NCBI RefSeq assembly: GCF_008727795.1
Contig: NZ_CP044222.1
Location: 3,100,001 to 3,164,000, forward strand
Direction: 5' to 3'
Length of the DNA stretch: 64,000 nt
Source of the DNA: Nitrincola iocasae
Lineage (GTDB): Bacteria; Pseudomonadota; Gammaproteobacteria; Pseudomonadales; Balneatricaceae
Shown: piece after piece, positions 24,301-33,833 of the stretch
How positions within the stretch are numbered: position 1 is the first letter of the stretch
How the letters are laid out: the number at the start of each line of letters is the position of its first letter
Position numbers and translations under genes: made by a program
The notes under the pieces: model-generated
What the model saw: the letters and a program-made list of their open reading frames with translations, nothing else
Told to the model about the DNA's origin: nothing
The model's database searches: none

Positions 24301-25401
24301 ATGAGACGCCCTGTTCGTATCGCCATTACCGGTGCCGCTGGTGCCATCAGTAACAGCCTGCTTTTCCAGATCGCCGATGGCAGTATGATGGGAGATGATC
24401 AGCCCGTCATCCTGCAATTGATTGAAATGCCTGAACGTATGGAAGCCCTGCGTGGCCTGGCCATGGAGTTGGAAGACTGCGCCTTTCCGTTATTGCACAC
24501 TATTTCGTTGCACGATAATGTCGAAGAGGGCTTTAACAATGCTCACTATGTATTATTGATCGGGGCTCGTCCTCGTGGGCCGGGTATGGAAAGACGCGAC
24601 TTGTTGGAAGTGAATGCGGAAATCTTTACCCGTCAGGGCAAGGCCCTCAACGATCACGCTAACCGTGATGTGAAGGTGTTGGTGGTGGGCAACCCGGCGA
24701 ACACCAATGCGCTGATCGCCAGTCGTAATGCGCCTAAATTGTCGCCATCACAGTTCACTGCCCTGACTCGACTTGATCACAATCGGGCCAAGGGTATCCT
24801 GGCTAACCACACAGGGGCTAATCCACTGGATATTGATGGCATCATCATCTGGGGTAACCATTCACCGACTCAGTTTCCTGATCTTTATCATGCCAGTGTG
24901 CTGGGGCAGCCTGTTATGGAGCAGATCGATCAGAACTGGTATCAGCAGGAGTTCATCCCCAAGGTACAGACCCGTGGCAGTCAGATTATTGATGCCCGCG
25001 GCGTATCCAGTGCCGCATCTGCGGCTCAGGCCGTTATTCATCATATGCGCGACTGGGCGCTCGGCACCCCACCGGGCCAGATTGTTAGTATGGGTATTAT
25101 CAGTGATGGCAGTTATGGTATTGAGAAAGGGATTTTCTATTCCTTTCCGGTGCGCTGTAACTATGGCCGCTATCAGATCGTTAAAGGGCTGGATCTGAAT
25201 GAATACAGCCTGGAGATGATGAAGCATACCGAGCAGGAATTGCTGGATGAAAAAGCCGCGGTTAATCATCTGCTACCGACAGAAACCGAGGCGTCACATA
25301 ACCATCTGACTATCTGCCTGCGCTCGGGGGTGACCCTCTACGCTGACGGCACCGGTCCGGAGGCGAGTTTTAAGTACCTCACCACTAACCGGGTTCTCTA
25401 G
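24301..25401 (+). CDS. mdh: Malate dehydrogenase with C-terminal extension
   Basis: A 366-residue enzyme of the NAD-dependent type seen in many Gammaproteobacteria. The nucleotide motif is ITGAAGAISNSLLFQIA, then RPRGPGMERRDLL, VVGNPANTNALIA, TRLDHNRAKG and the catalytic His in IWGNHSPTQFP. The common family C-terminus falls at about residue 325 (LLDEKAAV); here some 40 residues follow, ending FKYLTTNRVL. The extension resembles no domain I know. It oxidises malate to oxaloacetate in the TCA cycle. Confidence 0.95.
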   Translation: MRRPVRIAITGAAGAISNSLLFQIADGSMMGDDQPVILQLIEMPERMEALRGLAMELEDCAFPLLHTISLHDNVEEGFNNAHYVLLIGARPRGPGMERRDLLEVNAEIFTRQGKALNDHANRDVKVLVVGNPANTNALIASRNAPKLSPSQFTALTRLDHNRAKGILANHTGANPLDIDGIIIWGNHSPTQFPDLYHASVLGQPVMEQIDQNWYQQEFIPKVQTRGSQIIDARGVSSAASAAQAVIHHMRDWALGTPPGQIVSMGIISDGSYGIEKGIFYSFPVRCNYGRYQIVKGLDLNEYSLEMMKHTEQELLDEKAAVNHLLPTETEASHNHLTICLRSGVTLYADGTGPEASFKYLTTNRVL

Positions 25402-25418
25402 TATCGGCTCAGTGAACG

Positions 25419-26261
25419 TTACAGGGTGATCCGCATTGACAGATCGATCGCCCGACAATGTTTGGTCAAGGCACCTATGGAAATATAATCGACACCGGTG
25501 ATGGCAAAATCCAGCAACGTGGCATCGGTGATATTACCTGAAGCTTCCAGCTTCGCTTTACCGGCGTTTATCTGTACCGCTTCTCGCATCTGCGCCGGGG
25601 TGAAGTTATCCAGCATAATAATGTCCGCTCCGGCCTGCAGCGCTTCGTGTAACTGCGCAAAGGTTTCCACTTCCACCTCAACTGGCTTGCCGGGATGGTT
25701 CTGATGCGCGGTTTCGATGGCGGTGGTAATGCCGCCACAAGCCATCAGATGATTTTCCTTGATCAGGAAGGCATCAAATAAACCGATGCGGTGGTTAAAA
25801 CAGCCTCCACAACTGACGGCATATTTCTGCGCCATCCGCAGCCCCGGCAGGGTTTTACGGGTATCGAGCAACTTTACGCTGGTTGCCGACACTTTATCGG
25901 CATACGCAGCACTGAGTGTTGCTGTGCCGGACAAGGTCTGCAGAAAGTTAAGCGCTGCGCGTTCACCGGTTAACAGTGCTCGAGCGGACCCCTGGAGTAA
26001 CAGCAGCTCAGTATCCGCAGCCACCCGATCACCATCCTGAACCTGCCACAACAGCTCCACCTCAGGGTCCACCTGGCGAAACACCTCATTTACCCAGGCC
26101 ACACCACAGATAACCGCCGCTTCACGGGTGATCACCCGGGCACTGGCCTGATGCGCCGCCGGGATAAGTTCAGCGGTAATATCGCCACTGCCGACATCTT
26201 CCAACAGGGCAGAGGTAACATTATCCTGGATAACGGCTTGCAGTTCAGGGAGTGTAAGCAT
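25419..26261 (-). CDS. nadC: Nicotinate-nucleotide pyrophosphorylase (quinolinate phosphoribosyltransferase)
   Basis: A 280-residue enzyme of NAD biosynthesis converting quinolinate and PRPP to nicotinate mononucleotide. Family signatures are visible: LEDVGSGDITAELIP, LNFLQTLSGTATL, LLDTRKTLPGLRMAQKYAV, GGCFNHRIGLFDAFLIKENH and IMLDNFTP. It is convergent with mdh (17 bp between stops) and divergent from ampD, the common nadC/ampD arrangement of Gammaproteobacteria. Confidence 0.97.
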   Translation of the reverse strand: MLTLPELQAVIQDNVTSALLEDVGSGDITAELIPAAHQASARVITREAAVICGVAWVNEVFRQVDPEVELLWQVQDGDRVAADTELLLLQGSARALLTGERAALNFLQTLSGTATLSAAYADKVSATSVKLLDTRKTLPGLRMAQKYAVSCGGCFNHRIGLFDAFLIKENHLMACGGITTAIETAHQNHPGKPVEVEVETFAQLHEALQAGADIIMLDNFTPAQMREAVQINAGKAKLEASGNITDATLLDFAITGVDYISIGALTKHCRAIDLSMRITL

Positions 26262-26323
26262 GAGAATAGGCTATTCCGATATTTCAAACTAAGATGCAGC
26301 ATTCTAACCATCAGGATCACTCT

Positions 26324-26908
26324 GTGCCAGTGCAAAGCTTACTCAAGGATCATCGTCTGACGTTTGCCCGTCAGGTTAACTGTGATAATTTCAACGCCCG
26401 CCCGAATGATGAGGTGTCGCTGCTGGTGATCCATAACATCAGCCTGCCTGCGGGTCAGTTTGGTGGCCCTTATATCGAAGACCTGTTCTGTAACCGTCTG
26501 GATCCGCAGGCCGATCCCGGTTTCTGCCAGATTGCAGCGCTACAGGTCTCGGCTCACCTGCTGATTCGCCGTGACGGCGAAGTGCTGCAGTTTGTGCCCT
26601 TCAATCAACGCGCCTGGCATGCCGGCGCCTCCTGTTTTGAAGGCCGTGACAACTGCAATGACTTCTCTATCGGTATCGAACTGGAAGGTACAGATACCAC
26701 CCCCTTCACCCCAGCACAGTATCAGCAACTCAGCCGGATTACCCTGCTGTTAATGCAGGCTTACCCTGAGATCACGCCTGCACGCATCACCGGCCATAGT
26801 GATATTGCGCCGGAGCGAAAAACAGATCCAGGCCCCTGTTTCGATTGGGATTACTACCTTAAAAGCCTTGAATCAATAGCACAGGGGTTTGCCGATGAGT
26901 CGTATTGA
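26324..26908 (+). CDS. ampD: 1,6-anhydro-N-acetylmuramyl-L-alanine amidase AmpD
   Basis: A 194-residue zinc amidase of peptidoglycan recycling. A GTG start at 26324 with AGGA upstream is preferred; an ATG at 26294 would add ten residues with no ribosome binding site. Zinc ligands are seen in LLVIHNISL, GHSDIAPERKTDPGPCF, and the family motif FNQRAWHAGAS is present. It cleaves the L-Ala bond of anhydromuropeptides in the cytoplasm. It overlaps mnmC by 14 bp. Confidence 0.93.
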   Translation: MPVQSLLKDHRLTFARQVNCDNFNARPNDEVSLLVIHNISLPAGQFGGPYIEDLFCNRLDPQADPGFCQIAALQVSAHLLIRRDGEVLQFVPFNQRAWHAGASCFEGRDNCNDFSIGIELEGTDTTPFTPAQYQQLSRITLLLMQAYPEITPARITGHSDIAPERKTDPGPCFDWDYYLKSLESIAQGFADESY

Positions 26909-28868
26909 AAGTGCCAGACTGCGTTGGGAAGACGGCGTACCTGTCGCAGAAGCCTTTGATGATTTCTATTTCAACACGGATGGCGGTATTGAAGAGAGCC
27001 AGCATGTCTTTCTGGCGGGCAACCAGCTCGAGCAACGCTTTCAGGCGCTAGCCAGTCGACAGACTTTTGTCATAGGTGAAACCGGTTTTGGTACCGGATT
27101 GAATTTTTTTACTGCTCGGAAGCTGTGGCTGTCCTGCGCACCAGCCGATGCCCAATTGCACTACCTGGCATTTGAGAAATATCCGTTATCTCTGACCGAC
27201 ATGGAAATCCTGCTGCAGCGCTGGCCTGATATAACCGATTGTCAAAGCAGTTTTCTACAGCAGTACCCGCCCCGGCAACAGGGCTTCCATAGCCTGTTCT
27301 TTGACCAGGGTCGTGTACAACTGACACTGATTATCGGTGATGCACTGGAGCAATTGCCGCAACTCCGGGCCAACGTCGATGCCTGGTTTCTGGATGGCTT
27401 TTCTCCTGATAAAAATCCAGATATGTGGCAGCCAGCGCTGTTTCAGCAACTGGCCGCTAACAGTCGCCCCGGCAGCACGCTGGCAACCTTTACCGTGGCG
27501 CGCCAGGTCAGAGAAGGTCTGCAGCAGGCCGGGTTTAGCCTGAGTAAACGCTCCGGCTTTGGCCGTAAACGGGAAATGCTCTGTGGGCAACTGCGGGACG
27601 CGCCGTTACAGTCGCCGTTAGAACCACCGTCGCAACCACAGACATTGTCCCAGCCATCAGCACCAGTGCCACAACACTTGATTGTTGTCGGTGCCGGGCT
27701 GGCGGGCGCTTCAACAGCCCGGGCGCTGGCCGAACAAGGTATAAGCGTGACACTTCTCGAAGCCGGACCTGAACCGGCGCAGCAAGGATCAGGTAATGCC
27801 CAGGGCGCGCTGTACGCCAAGTTAGCGGTAAAGCCCACTTATGAAAGTGCCTTTCACCTGCAGGGGCTGCTATTTAGCGCCAATCAACTGCGACAACTTC
27901 CCGACACAGATCCACCGCTGGCCTCGCTCTGCGGGGTACTGCAATTGGCCATACAGCCCAAGGATGCCAAGCGTCAGGAACAGTTGCTATCTGAGGGTCA
28001 TTACGCAGACAGCCTGTTTCGTGCTGTTTCTGCTGAACAAGCCTCAGCGCTAGCCGGAACCCAGGTAGGCTACCCCGGATTATTCTTTCCCCATGCTGGC
28101 TGGGTCGCCCCCGCTGACTATTGCCGCTATCTGCTGGATCATCCGGCGATCGAATGTCACTTCAATCAGCCAGTACAGCAATTGATTGCCGATGCCGATC
28201 ACAGTCATTGGACAGTCAAAACGCCCCAAGGATGCTTTTCAGCCGCCAAGGTGATTATCTGTACCGCCGCCGACACACGTCAGTTAGATGTGCTTGCCCA
28301 CTTGCCGGTTAAACCGATACGCGGACAAACCAGTCTGGTCCAGGCCAGTGTATCACTTCCTGAACTCCATACGGTTGTCTGTGGTGAAGGCTATATCTCT
28401 CCGGCTCGGAAAGCGCACTACTGCTTTGGCGCTACGTTTGATCTGCATTATGCCAATACCGAACTGCGTGACAGCGATCATCAGAAGAACCTTAATACTC
28501 TGGCCGCCGCCCTACCCGCCTTCGAGACGCTGACACCGGCCGACTGTGATGGACGTACCGGATTTCGTTGCAGCACCCCGGATTATCTGCCGATGGTAGG
28601 CCAGGTGGCCGATTACGATGCCACAGTGGAACTGTTTGCTCCATTGAGAACCGATTCCCGCCGCCTGTCTGATCAGCCGGTACCACGTTTAGCTGGACTC
28701 TATGTCAACACCGGTCATGGTTCCAAAGGCCTGATAACCTGCCCAATTAGCGCCGCACTGCTGACGGCAGAGATCTGTGGCACACCCGCGCCCTTAGCCA
28801 AGGATCTGGCAGCACGCCTGGATCCGGCAAGGTTCATTTTACGCGACCTGATTCGACGACGAATTTAA
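26895..28868 (+). CDS. mnmC: Bifunctional tRNA mnm5s2U biosynthesis protein MnmC
   Basis: A 657-residue fusion. The N-terminal methyltransferase half has the SAM motif GETGFGTGLNFF and DAWFLDGFSPDKNPDMW; it methylates nm5s2U34. The C-terminal half is an FAD-dependent oxidase (VVGAGLAGASTARALAEQG) that removes the carboxymethyl group from cmnm5s2U34. A Gln/Pro-rich linker near residue 240-260 joins them. ATG 26895 lies inside the ampD end; both stay in one transcript. Length is normal for MnmC. Confidence 0.95.
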   Translation: MSRIESARLRWEDGVPVAEAFDDFYFNTDGGIEESQHVFLAGNQLEQRFQALASRQTFVIGETGFGTGLNFFTARKLWLSCAPADAQLHYLAFEKYPLSLTDMEILLQRWPDITDCQSSFLQQYPPRQQGFHSLFFDQGRVQLTLIIGDALEQLPQLRANVDAWFLDGFSPDKNPDMWQPALFQQLAANSRPGSTLATFTVARQVREGLQQAGFSLSKRSGFGRKREMLCGQLRDAPLQSPLEPPSQPQTLSQPSAPVPQHLIVVGAGLAGASTARALAEQGISVTLLEAGPEPAQQGSGNAQGALYAKLAVKPTYESAFHLQGLLFSANQLRQLPDTDPPLASLCGVLQLAIQPKDAKRQEQLLSEGHYADSLFRAVSAEQASALAGTQVGYPGLFFPHAGWVAPADYCRYLLDHPAIECHFNQPVQQLIADADHSHWTVKTPQGCFSAAKVIICTAADTRQLDVLAHLPVKPIRGQTSLVQASVSLPELHTVVCGEGYISPARKAHYCFGATFDLHYANTELRDSDHQKNLNTLAAALPAFETLTPADCDGRTGFRCSTPDYLPMVGQVADYDATVELFAPLRTDSRRLSDQPVPRLAGLYVNTGHGSKGLITCPISAALLTAEICGTPAPLAKDLAARLDPARFILRDLIRRRI

Positions 28869-28920
28869 TGCTTTTCAGCAAAATGACGATATACTCTACA
28901 AGAGAGGGGAGTCGTTAAGT

Positions 28921-29574
28921 ATGTCACTGATAATCATAGACCAAGGCAATAGGATACAGACACCGGTCAAGGCACTGTTTAAACAACGCAGTGTTGATGA
29001 AACCGCTGCCAGTAATGCGTCACGTAGACTGCCAGGTTCGGATGAGAATATGAAGCGTCCCGGAGAACGCTTTATTCGGCTGGATCCGGAATCTAATCGA
29101 CACCCTGCGCCGCAAACAACAGGTGGCGCTCAGGCAGCCTACGAAGAAACCAGTAAAGCTGGCAAACCCAAAACGGCTCGCCCGGTACTGCGTGCGCAGC
29201 AGATTATGACCTTTCCAGTACAGACCATTACCACCACTGCATCACTGCGTCAGGCCTGGTTACAACTGGAAGAACACAACATTGCCCATCTGGTTGTGCT
29301 GGACGACAGCGAACGGCCTGTTGGGCTGATCTCTCGCCCGGATATTCTTGAGCACGGCACTGACTCCACTGTTACGGTGGCGGTGGTGTATCAGAAACAG
29401 ATGGTTGCCGCGACACTGGAAACTGAGCTGTCCCAGATTGCCTCAACTTTTGTTAATTACCCGATCAGCGCCATTCCAGTGATCAGCGAAAAAGACGAGC
29501 TGCTTGGCATCATTTCCAGAACGGATCTGGTGCGCTTACTTATTAATGACGCGCAGGTGGAAAGCTGGGCCTGA
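28921..29574 (+). CDS. CBS-domain protein
   Basis: A 217-residue protein. After a polar N-terminal 90 residues come two CBS motifs: about 95-145 (QQIMTFPVQTITTTASLRQAW ... VGLISRPDIL, given in pieces) and about 150-210 (ETELSQIASTFVNYPISAIPV ... LLGIISRTDLVRLL). CBS pairs sense adenine nucleotides in many proteins; no catalytic domain is attached here. It has a good GAGAGGGGAG site and is convergent with ligA, the stops three bases apart. Target unknown. Confidence 0.85.
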   Translation: MSLIIIDQGNRIQTPVKALFKQRSVDETAASNASRRLPGSDENMKRPGERFIRLDPESNRHPAPQTTGGAQAAYEETSKAGKPKTARPVLRAQQIMTFPVQTITTTASLRQAWLQLEEHNIAHLVVLDDSERPVGLISRPDILEHGTDSTVTVAVVYQKQMVAATLETELSQIASTFVNYPISAIPVISEKDELLGIISRTDLVRLLINDAQVESWA

Positions 29575-29577
29575 GGC

Positions 29578-31983
29578 TTACTTCAGGCTCTCCACCAAAG
29601 TCAAAAAGGTCGCTTCATCGATCACCTTGACGCCGAGTTGCTCCGCTTTCGTCAGCTTTGATCCAGCCCCAGGACCTGCCACCACACAAGCCGTTTTACC
29701 GGATACACTGCCACTCACCTTCGCCCCCAGCGCCAGCAATTGATCCTTGGCCTCATCACGGGTCATGACTTCCAGCGTTCCGGTTAACACCCAGGTTTCT
29801 CCCGCCAGAGGTTGTGCATTTTTTTGCACGTTTTCTGATGAGCTCTCGGCTGAGTTCTCCGCAGCAACCTGCGCGGCTTCGCTTCCTGCATACAGGCCAA
29901 AGTCCTGTAGTTGTTGATAGAGCGTTCGGGCCTTATCCAGCCAGTCGCTGTCCTTCAGACATTCGGCGACGCCTTGCTGCGCTTTGCTATTCAACCCGGG
30001 TACTTGAGCCAGACGTGCAGCATCGGTGTTAAACAGTTGCTCCGGATTGTCAAAGAAGGCAGCCAGGGCTTTGGCACTGGTCGGTCCGACGCCGCGTATA
30101 GCTAAATGACTCAGCAAGTCACTGAAGGTAATATTGCCCCGCAGCCCAACCGCTACCTCACCAGAGGCTTTAAGCGACACACCCGCGGCAAGTAGGGCAT
30201 CCATTACGTCCTGATTGTGGCTATCCTGCATAAAGTTATAAATTTCAGCCGCAACTTCCTGGCCTATATCGCGCAAAAACACCAACAGCTGAGGTAAGGC
30301 TTCACGAATACGGTTCAGGCTACCGAGGCTTTGTGCCAGCACCCGAGCAGTTTCTTCCCCTACTTCGGGTATACCCAAAGCATAGATAAAACGCTCCAGC
30401 GTTACCGACTTACTGGATTGAATCGCCTGGTATAAATTTTCGGATGACAGCGTGGCAAAGCCGTCTAATTGCAGTAACTGCTCACTCGTCAGCTGATACA
30501 GGTCTGCTGGAGATTTCACCAATCCGCGCTCAACCAGCTGCTCAGCATTCTTATCGCCAAGCCCTTCGATATCCATCGCCCGGCGAGACACAAAATGCAA
30601 GATAGACTGCTTAACCTGCGCCCGACAAGCCAGTCGGCCGACACAGCGATAGACGGTACCGAAGCTTTGGCTATCAGTAGCCTTACGGTGTTTATTCAGC
30701 AGGCTACGTTCGATATCCGAACCACAGACCGGGCAGTGTTCGGGCAGATGAATTTCACTGAGTTCAATATCGTCCGGGTTACGATTTTCCTTCTGGCGCT
30801 TTTCCATAACCACACTGACAATCTTCGGAATCACATCACCCGCGCGGCGCACCATCACATAGTCACCGGACATCACCCCCAGGCGCTTGATTTCATCCAT
30901 ATTGTGCAGCGTCGCATTACTGACCGTGACGCCACCAACAAATACCGGTTCCAGTCGGGCAACAGGGGTAATCGCACCGGTACGCCCTACTTGAAACTCC
31001 ACTGCGTTCAGCCGGGTGATCTCTTCCTGTGCCGGAAACTTGCGGGCAATCGCCCAGCGTGGCGCACGCGAGACAAACCCCAGCTGTTGCTGCTGCTGGC
31101 GCTGATTGACCTTAAAGACGATGCCATCAATATCATAGGGCAGCGTCTGCCGCTTTTCTGCCAGTTGGGTATAGTAATCCAGACAGCCCTGCAGCCCGGA
31201 GACCAGGCGCATCTCGGCATTGATACGTATACCCCAGCGCTGCAGTTGCTCAAGGGTTTGCACATGCCCTTCCGGCAGCTCACCCCCGGATAGGATTCCG
31301 GTACTGTAAGCACAAAACTCCAGCGGCCGTGAGGCAGTAATTTGCGGATCTAACTGGCGCAGACTACCGGCGGCGGCATTACGCGGATTAACAAAGGTTT
31401 TTTCACCGCGCTCTATAGAAGCCTGATTAAGTGCATCAAAACCGGCGCGAGGCATATAGATTTCACCGCGGACTTCCAGGCGCTCTGGAATATTTTCGCC
31501 ATGCAGTTTAAGTGGCACGCTGCGGATAGTACGGACATTGCCGGTAATATTTTCACCGGTATAACCATCACCACGTGTCGCACCCAGTACCAGTAATCCT
31601 TGTTCATAGATCAGACTGATGGCAATACCATCCAGCTTGGGTTCACAGGCAAAATCGACGGGTGACTGATCCAGACGCTCTTCGACACGTCGCATAAACG
31701 CCGCCAAATCATCATCATTAAAGGCGTTATCCAATGACAACATCGGCAGTTCGTGTGCCACTTCGGCAAAACCGCCCATCGGCTTGGCGCCTACGCGCTG
31801 GGTGGGAGACTCGGGGGTAATAAGTTGGGGGTATTCCGCTTCCAGTGCCTGTAGCTCTGCAAACAGGCGATCATATCCGGCATCAGTGATGCTCGGGTCA
31901 TCCAGTACATAATAACGATAGTTGTGCTGATCCAGCTGTTCACGCAGATCAGCCAGTTTGGCAGTTATATCCTGATGAGTCAT
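29578..31983 (-). CDS. ligA: NAD-dependent DNA ligase LigA
   Basis: An 801-residue ligase. The active-site Lys is K116 in CEPKLDGIA; the nucleotidyltransferase, OB, zinc-finger, HhH and BRCT domains follow in order. The zinc finger is stretched (CPVCGSDIERSLLNKHRKAT ... CVGRLACRAQ), and an expanded region precedes the BRCT domain (WVLTGTLEVMTRDEAKDQL). The protein is longer than the roughly 670 residues of E. coli LigA, as in several Pseudomonas-like lineages. It seals nicks in replication. It follows zipA by 22 bp. Confidence 0.96.
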   Translation of the reverse strand: MTHQDITAKLADLREQLDQHNYRYYVLDDPSITDAGYDRLFAELQALEAEYPQLITPESPTQRVGAKPMGGFAEVAHELPMLSLDNAFNDDDLAAFMRRVEERLDQSPVDFACEPKLDGIAISLIYEQGLLVLGATRGDGYTGENITGNVRTIRSVPLKLHGENIPERLEVRGEIYMPRAGFDALNQASIERGEKTFVNPRNAAAGSLRQLDPQITASRPLEFCAYSTGILSGGELPEGHVQTLEQLQRWGIRINAEMRLVSGLQGCLDYYTQLAEKRQTLPYDIDGIVFKVNQRQQQQQLGFVSRAPRWAIARKFPAQEEITRLNAVEFQVGRTGAITPVARLEPVFVGGVTVSNATLHNMDEIKRLGVMSGDYVMVRRAGDVIPKIVSVVMEKRQKENRNPDDIELSEIHLPEHCPVCGSDIERSLLNKHRKATDSQSFGTVYRCVGRLACRAQVKQSILHFVSRRAMDIEGLGDKNAEQLVERGLVKSPADLYQLTSEQLLQLDGFATLSSENLYQAIQSSKSVTLERFIYALGIPEVGEETARVLAQSLGSLNRIREALPQLLVFLRDIGQEVAAEIYNFMQDSHNQDVMDALLAAGVSLKASGEVAVGLRGNITFSDLLSHLAIRGVGPTSAKALAAFFDNPEQLFNTDAARLAQVPGLNSKAQQGVAECLKDSDWLDKARTLYQQLQDFGLYAGSEAAQVAAENSAESSSENVQKNAQPLAGETWVLTGTLEVMTRDEAKDQLLALGAKVSGSVSGKTACVVAGPGAGSKLTKAEQLGVKVIDEATFLTLVESLK

Positions 31984-32005
31984 AGGGTGTCTTGTGGCTT
32001 AGAGG

Positions 32006-33784
32006 TTATCGACCCAGTTTTCGACGACGGCTCTGCATCTCGAAATCACGGATACGCTGACGATAGTGCTCTTTGGTCTGTTCACGCATCACCGAACGGT
32101 CTTCATCGAGCAGATCACCGTCCAGGTGCTTGGCAAGTGTTTCAGCCGTTGCCAGCATGCACTCGTAGGCTGTCATCGGGTCTTTCGGTTCACGCATCGA
32201 CATGAAAAAGGACACGGCGGGGGTTTCCAGCTCTTCCATGGCATCCGGATCAAAGGTACCCGGATTGACTGCATTGGCCATGCTGAACTGTAAAGATGAC
32301 GCCGCGGCATCGCCTTCAAAACGGTGATAGATCGACATATCACCGAACTCCATACCACAGGCCTCTACCACCTTTTGCAAAGGTGCACCTGGCAGTTTCT
32401 GACGATCACGACCGACCACTGTGATTACCAGCACTTCGTCTGGATCCGGCATATCAGTGAGTGCTTTACGAGCCGCAGCCGCCGCCGATTTAGAGGCTGC
32501 CGAGCTGGTCGTCCGGGATTCTGCCGCGCGATTATCAGGTCTTGCAGGTGTGCTGGGCGCTGATGTTCTAGGCGCTTGCTCTTTCGGCTTAGAGGGCGGT
32601 TCAGCTTCCTGCCGAGTTTCAAATTCGGATTCCAGCGCAGAAAGTCCCATATCTGACAACAGGTCATCCTCAGGTTCATCCAGAGGTAGCGTAAAGCTGG
32701 GGTTCTCAGCCTGGCGGCGACGCGGTTTTTCCGCTACCCGACGGCTATAATCTTTGCTGGTGTCTTTACTGTCGTCTTTAACTGAGTTTTTAGCCGCGGC
32801 TTTGCTAGCCATAATCTGATGAATCGGCTGTTCCAGATCCAGATCAAGGTAGAGATTCGACTGGGTAGATGCCTGATCCGAAGTAGGATCATCAAAGCGA
32901 TCTGAGGGTATATCATCAAACAACGGATCCAAACCGGAATAGTCCGCTTTGCTATCTTCAGGCGGGCTGATTGTATCCTCTGGAGCCAGGAATTCTGGTT
33001 CTGGTTCTGGATCTCGTTCTATTTCTGGCTCAGGTTCAACCATTGTCCGGGGTGCCAACAGGTCTTCCGGCTCATCAAAGCTATCAAACTGGCGCTCCAG
33101 CTCAGGATCCCACTCATACTGCTCAGCGTCAGCGTCAGCGTCAGCGGCAGGTTCAGGTTCAGGTTCAGGTTCAGGTTCAGGTTCAGGTTCAACAGGCAGA
33201 GGTGGCTGCAAATGATCCGTATCATCCTCATAGGCACTGAATGCGGCTGGTTTTGTCTCAGTAGGCAAATCAAACTCATCAATCATACCCTCCTGAAGTT
33301 CAGCAGGATTAATATCATTGAGCATGGGAATATCTATGCTATCTGACGCCGGAGCCTGCTCATCAACCATATCGTCGGCACTGGCACGAAACGCCGGTGG
33401 TTTTTGAGACTGTTGTGATTCTTGCGGTTTTGGTGTTTTTAACCCAGTAATACCGACATCGAGGGTATCAGGTTTGGATTTAGGTTTGGACTCGGGCTCT
33501 AAATTAGTTGTTTTGATAACCGGTTGATCCTGGACCTCTGCCTGCAAGTCACTATATCCAGATGCTGTCAGGGACGGCTCATCAACGGCTGAACGAACCC
33601 GTGCACCGCCATTCGGCAACTCAGGGTTATGATGGCTGGTCTCACCTATCTCAGACAAGGTTTTGTCAATATCGATACGCAGACGGTTACGGTTGGCACG
33701 GATGCGGCGCCAACCGTCAAAAAGAATCAGGGCGATGACAAAAATAGCGCCGATGATAAGCCATTCGCGAAGACTGATCTCCAT
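32006..33784 (-). CDS. zipA: Cell division protein ZipA with long acidic linker
   Basis: A 592-residue protein, much longer than the 330 or so residues of E. coli ZipA. It has one N-terminal transmembrane helix (LREWLIIGAIFVIALILFDGW), a very long Asp/Glu/Pro-rich linker, and a C-terminal FtsZ-binding domain (about residues 450-590: VLVITVVGRDRQKLPGAPL, DAMEELETPAVSFFMSM). The linker contains a Pro-Glu repeat encoded by a hexanucleotide array. It anchors the FtsZ ring to the inner membrane. Its neighbour ligA is the usual partner. Confidence 0.93.
   Translation of the reverse strand: MEISLREWLIIGAIFVIALILFDGWRRIRANRNRLRIDIDKTLSEIGETSHHNPELPNGGARVRSAVDEPSLTASGYSDLQAEVQDQPVIKTTNLEPESKPKSKPDTLDVGITGLKTPKPQESQQSQKPPAFRASADDMVDEQAPASDSIDIPMLNDINPAELQEGMIDEFDLPTETKPAAFSAYEDDTDHLQPPLPVEPEPEPEPEPEPEPAADADADAEQYEWDPELERQFDSFDEPEDLLAPRTMVEPEPEIERDPEPEPEFLAPEDTISPPEDSKADYSGLDPLFDDIPSDRFDDPTSDQASTQSNLYLDLDLEQPIHQIMASKAAAKNSVKDDSKDTSKDYSRRVAEKPRRRQAENPSFTLPLDEPEDDLLSDMGLSALESEFETRQEAEPPSKPKEQAPRTSAPSTPARPDNRAAESRTTSSAASKSAAAAARKALTDMPDPDEVLVITVVGRDRQKLPGAPLQKVVEACGMEFGDMSIYHRFEGDAAASSLQFSMANAVNPGTFDPDAMEELETPAVSFFMSMREPKDPMTAYECMLATAETLAKHLDGDLLDEDRSVMREQTKEHYRQRIRDFEMQSRRRKLGR
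33151..33192. repeat. Seven tandem GTTCAG/GTTCAA hexanucleotides inside zipA
   Basis: Six GTTCAG units are followed by one GTTCAA. On the coding strand they encode alternating Pro-Glu in the ZipA linker. A shorter CAGCGT array (Asp-Ala repeats) lies next to it at about 33124-33141. Multiples of six keep the frame, so copy number can vary without disrupting the gene. Confidence 0.9.
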
Positions 33785-33833
33785 GATTCAAGCGGTTCCC
33801 AAGTTACAACTCTGATTATAAATAGTGTTAAGG

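Noticed and set aside
33120..33192. Short regular repeats that might suggest a CRISPR array
   Set aside because: The units are contiguous hexamers without spacers and lie inside the zipA coding frame.
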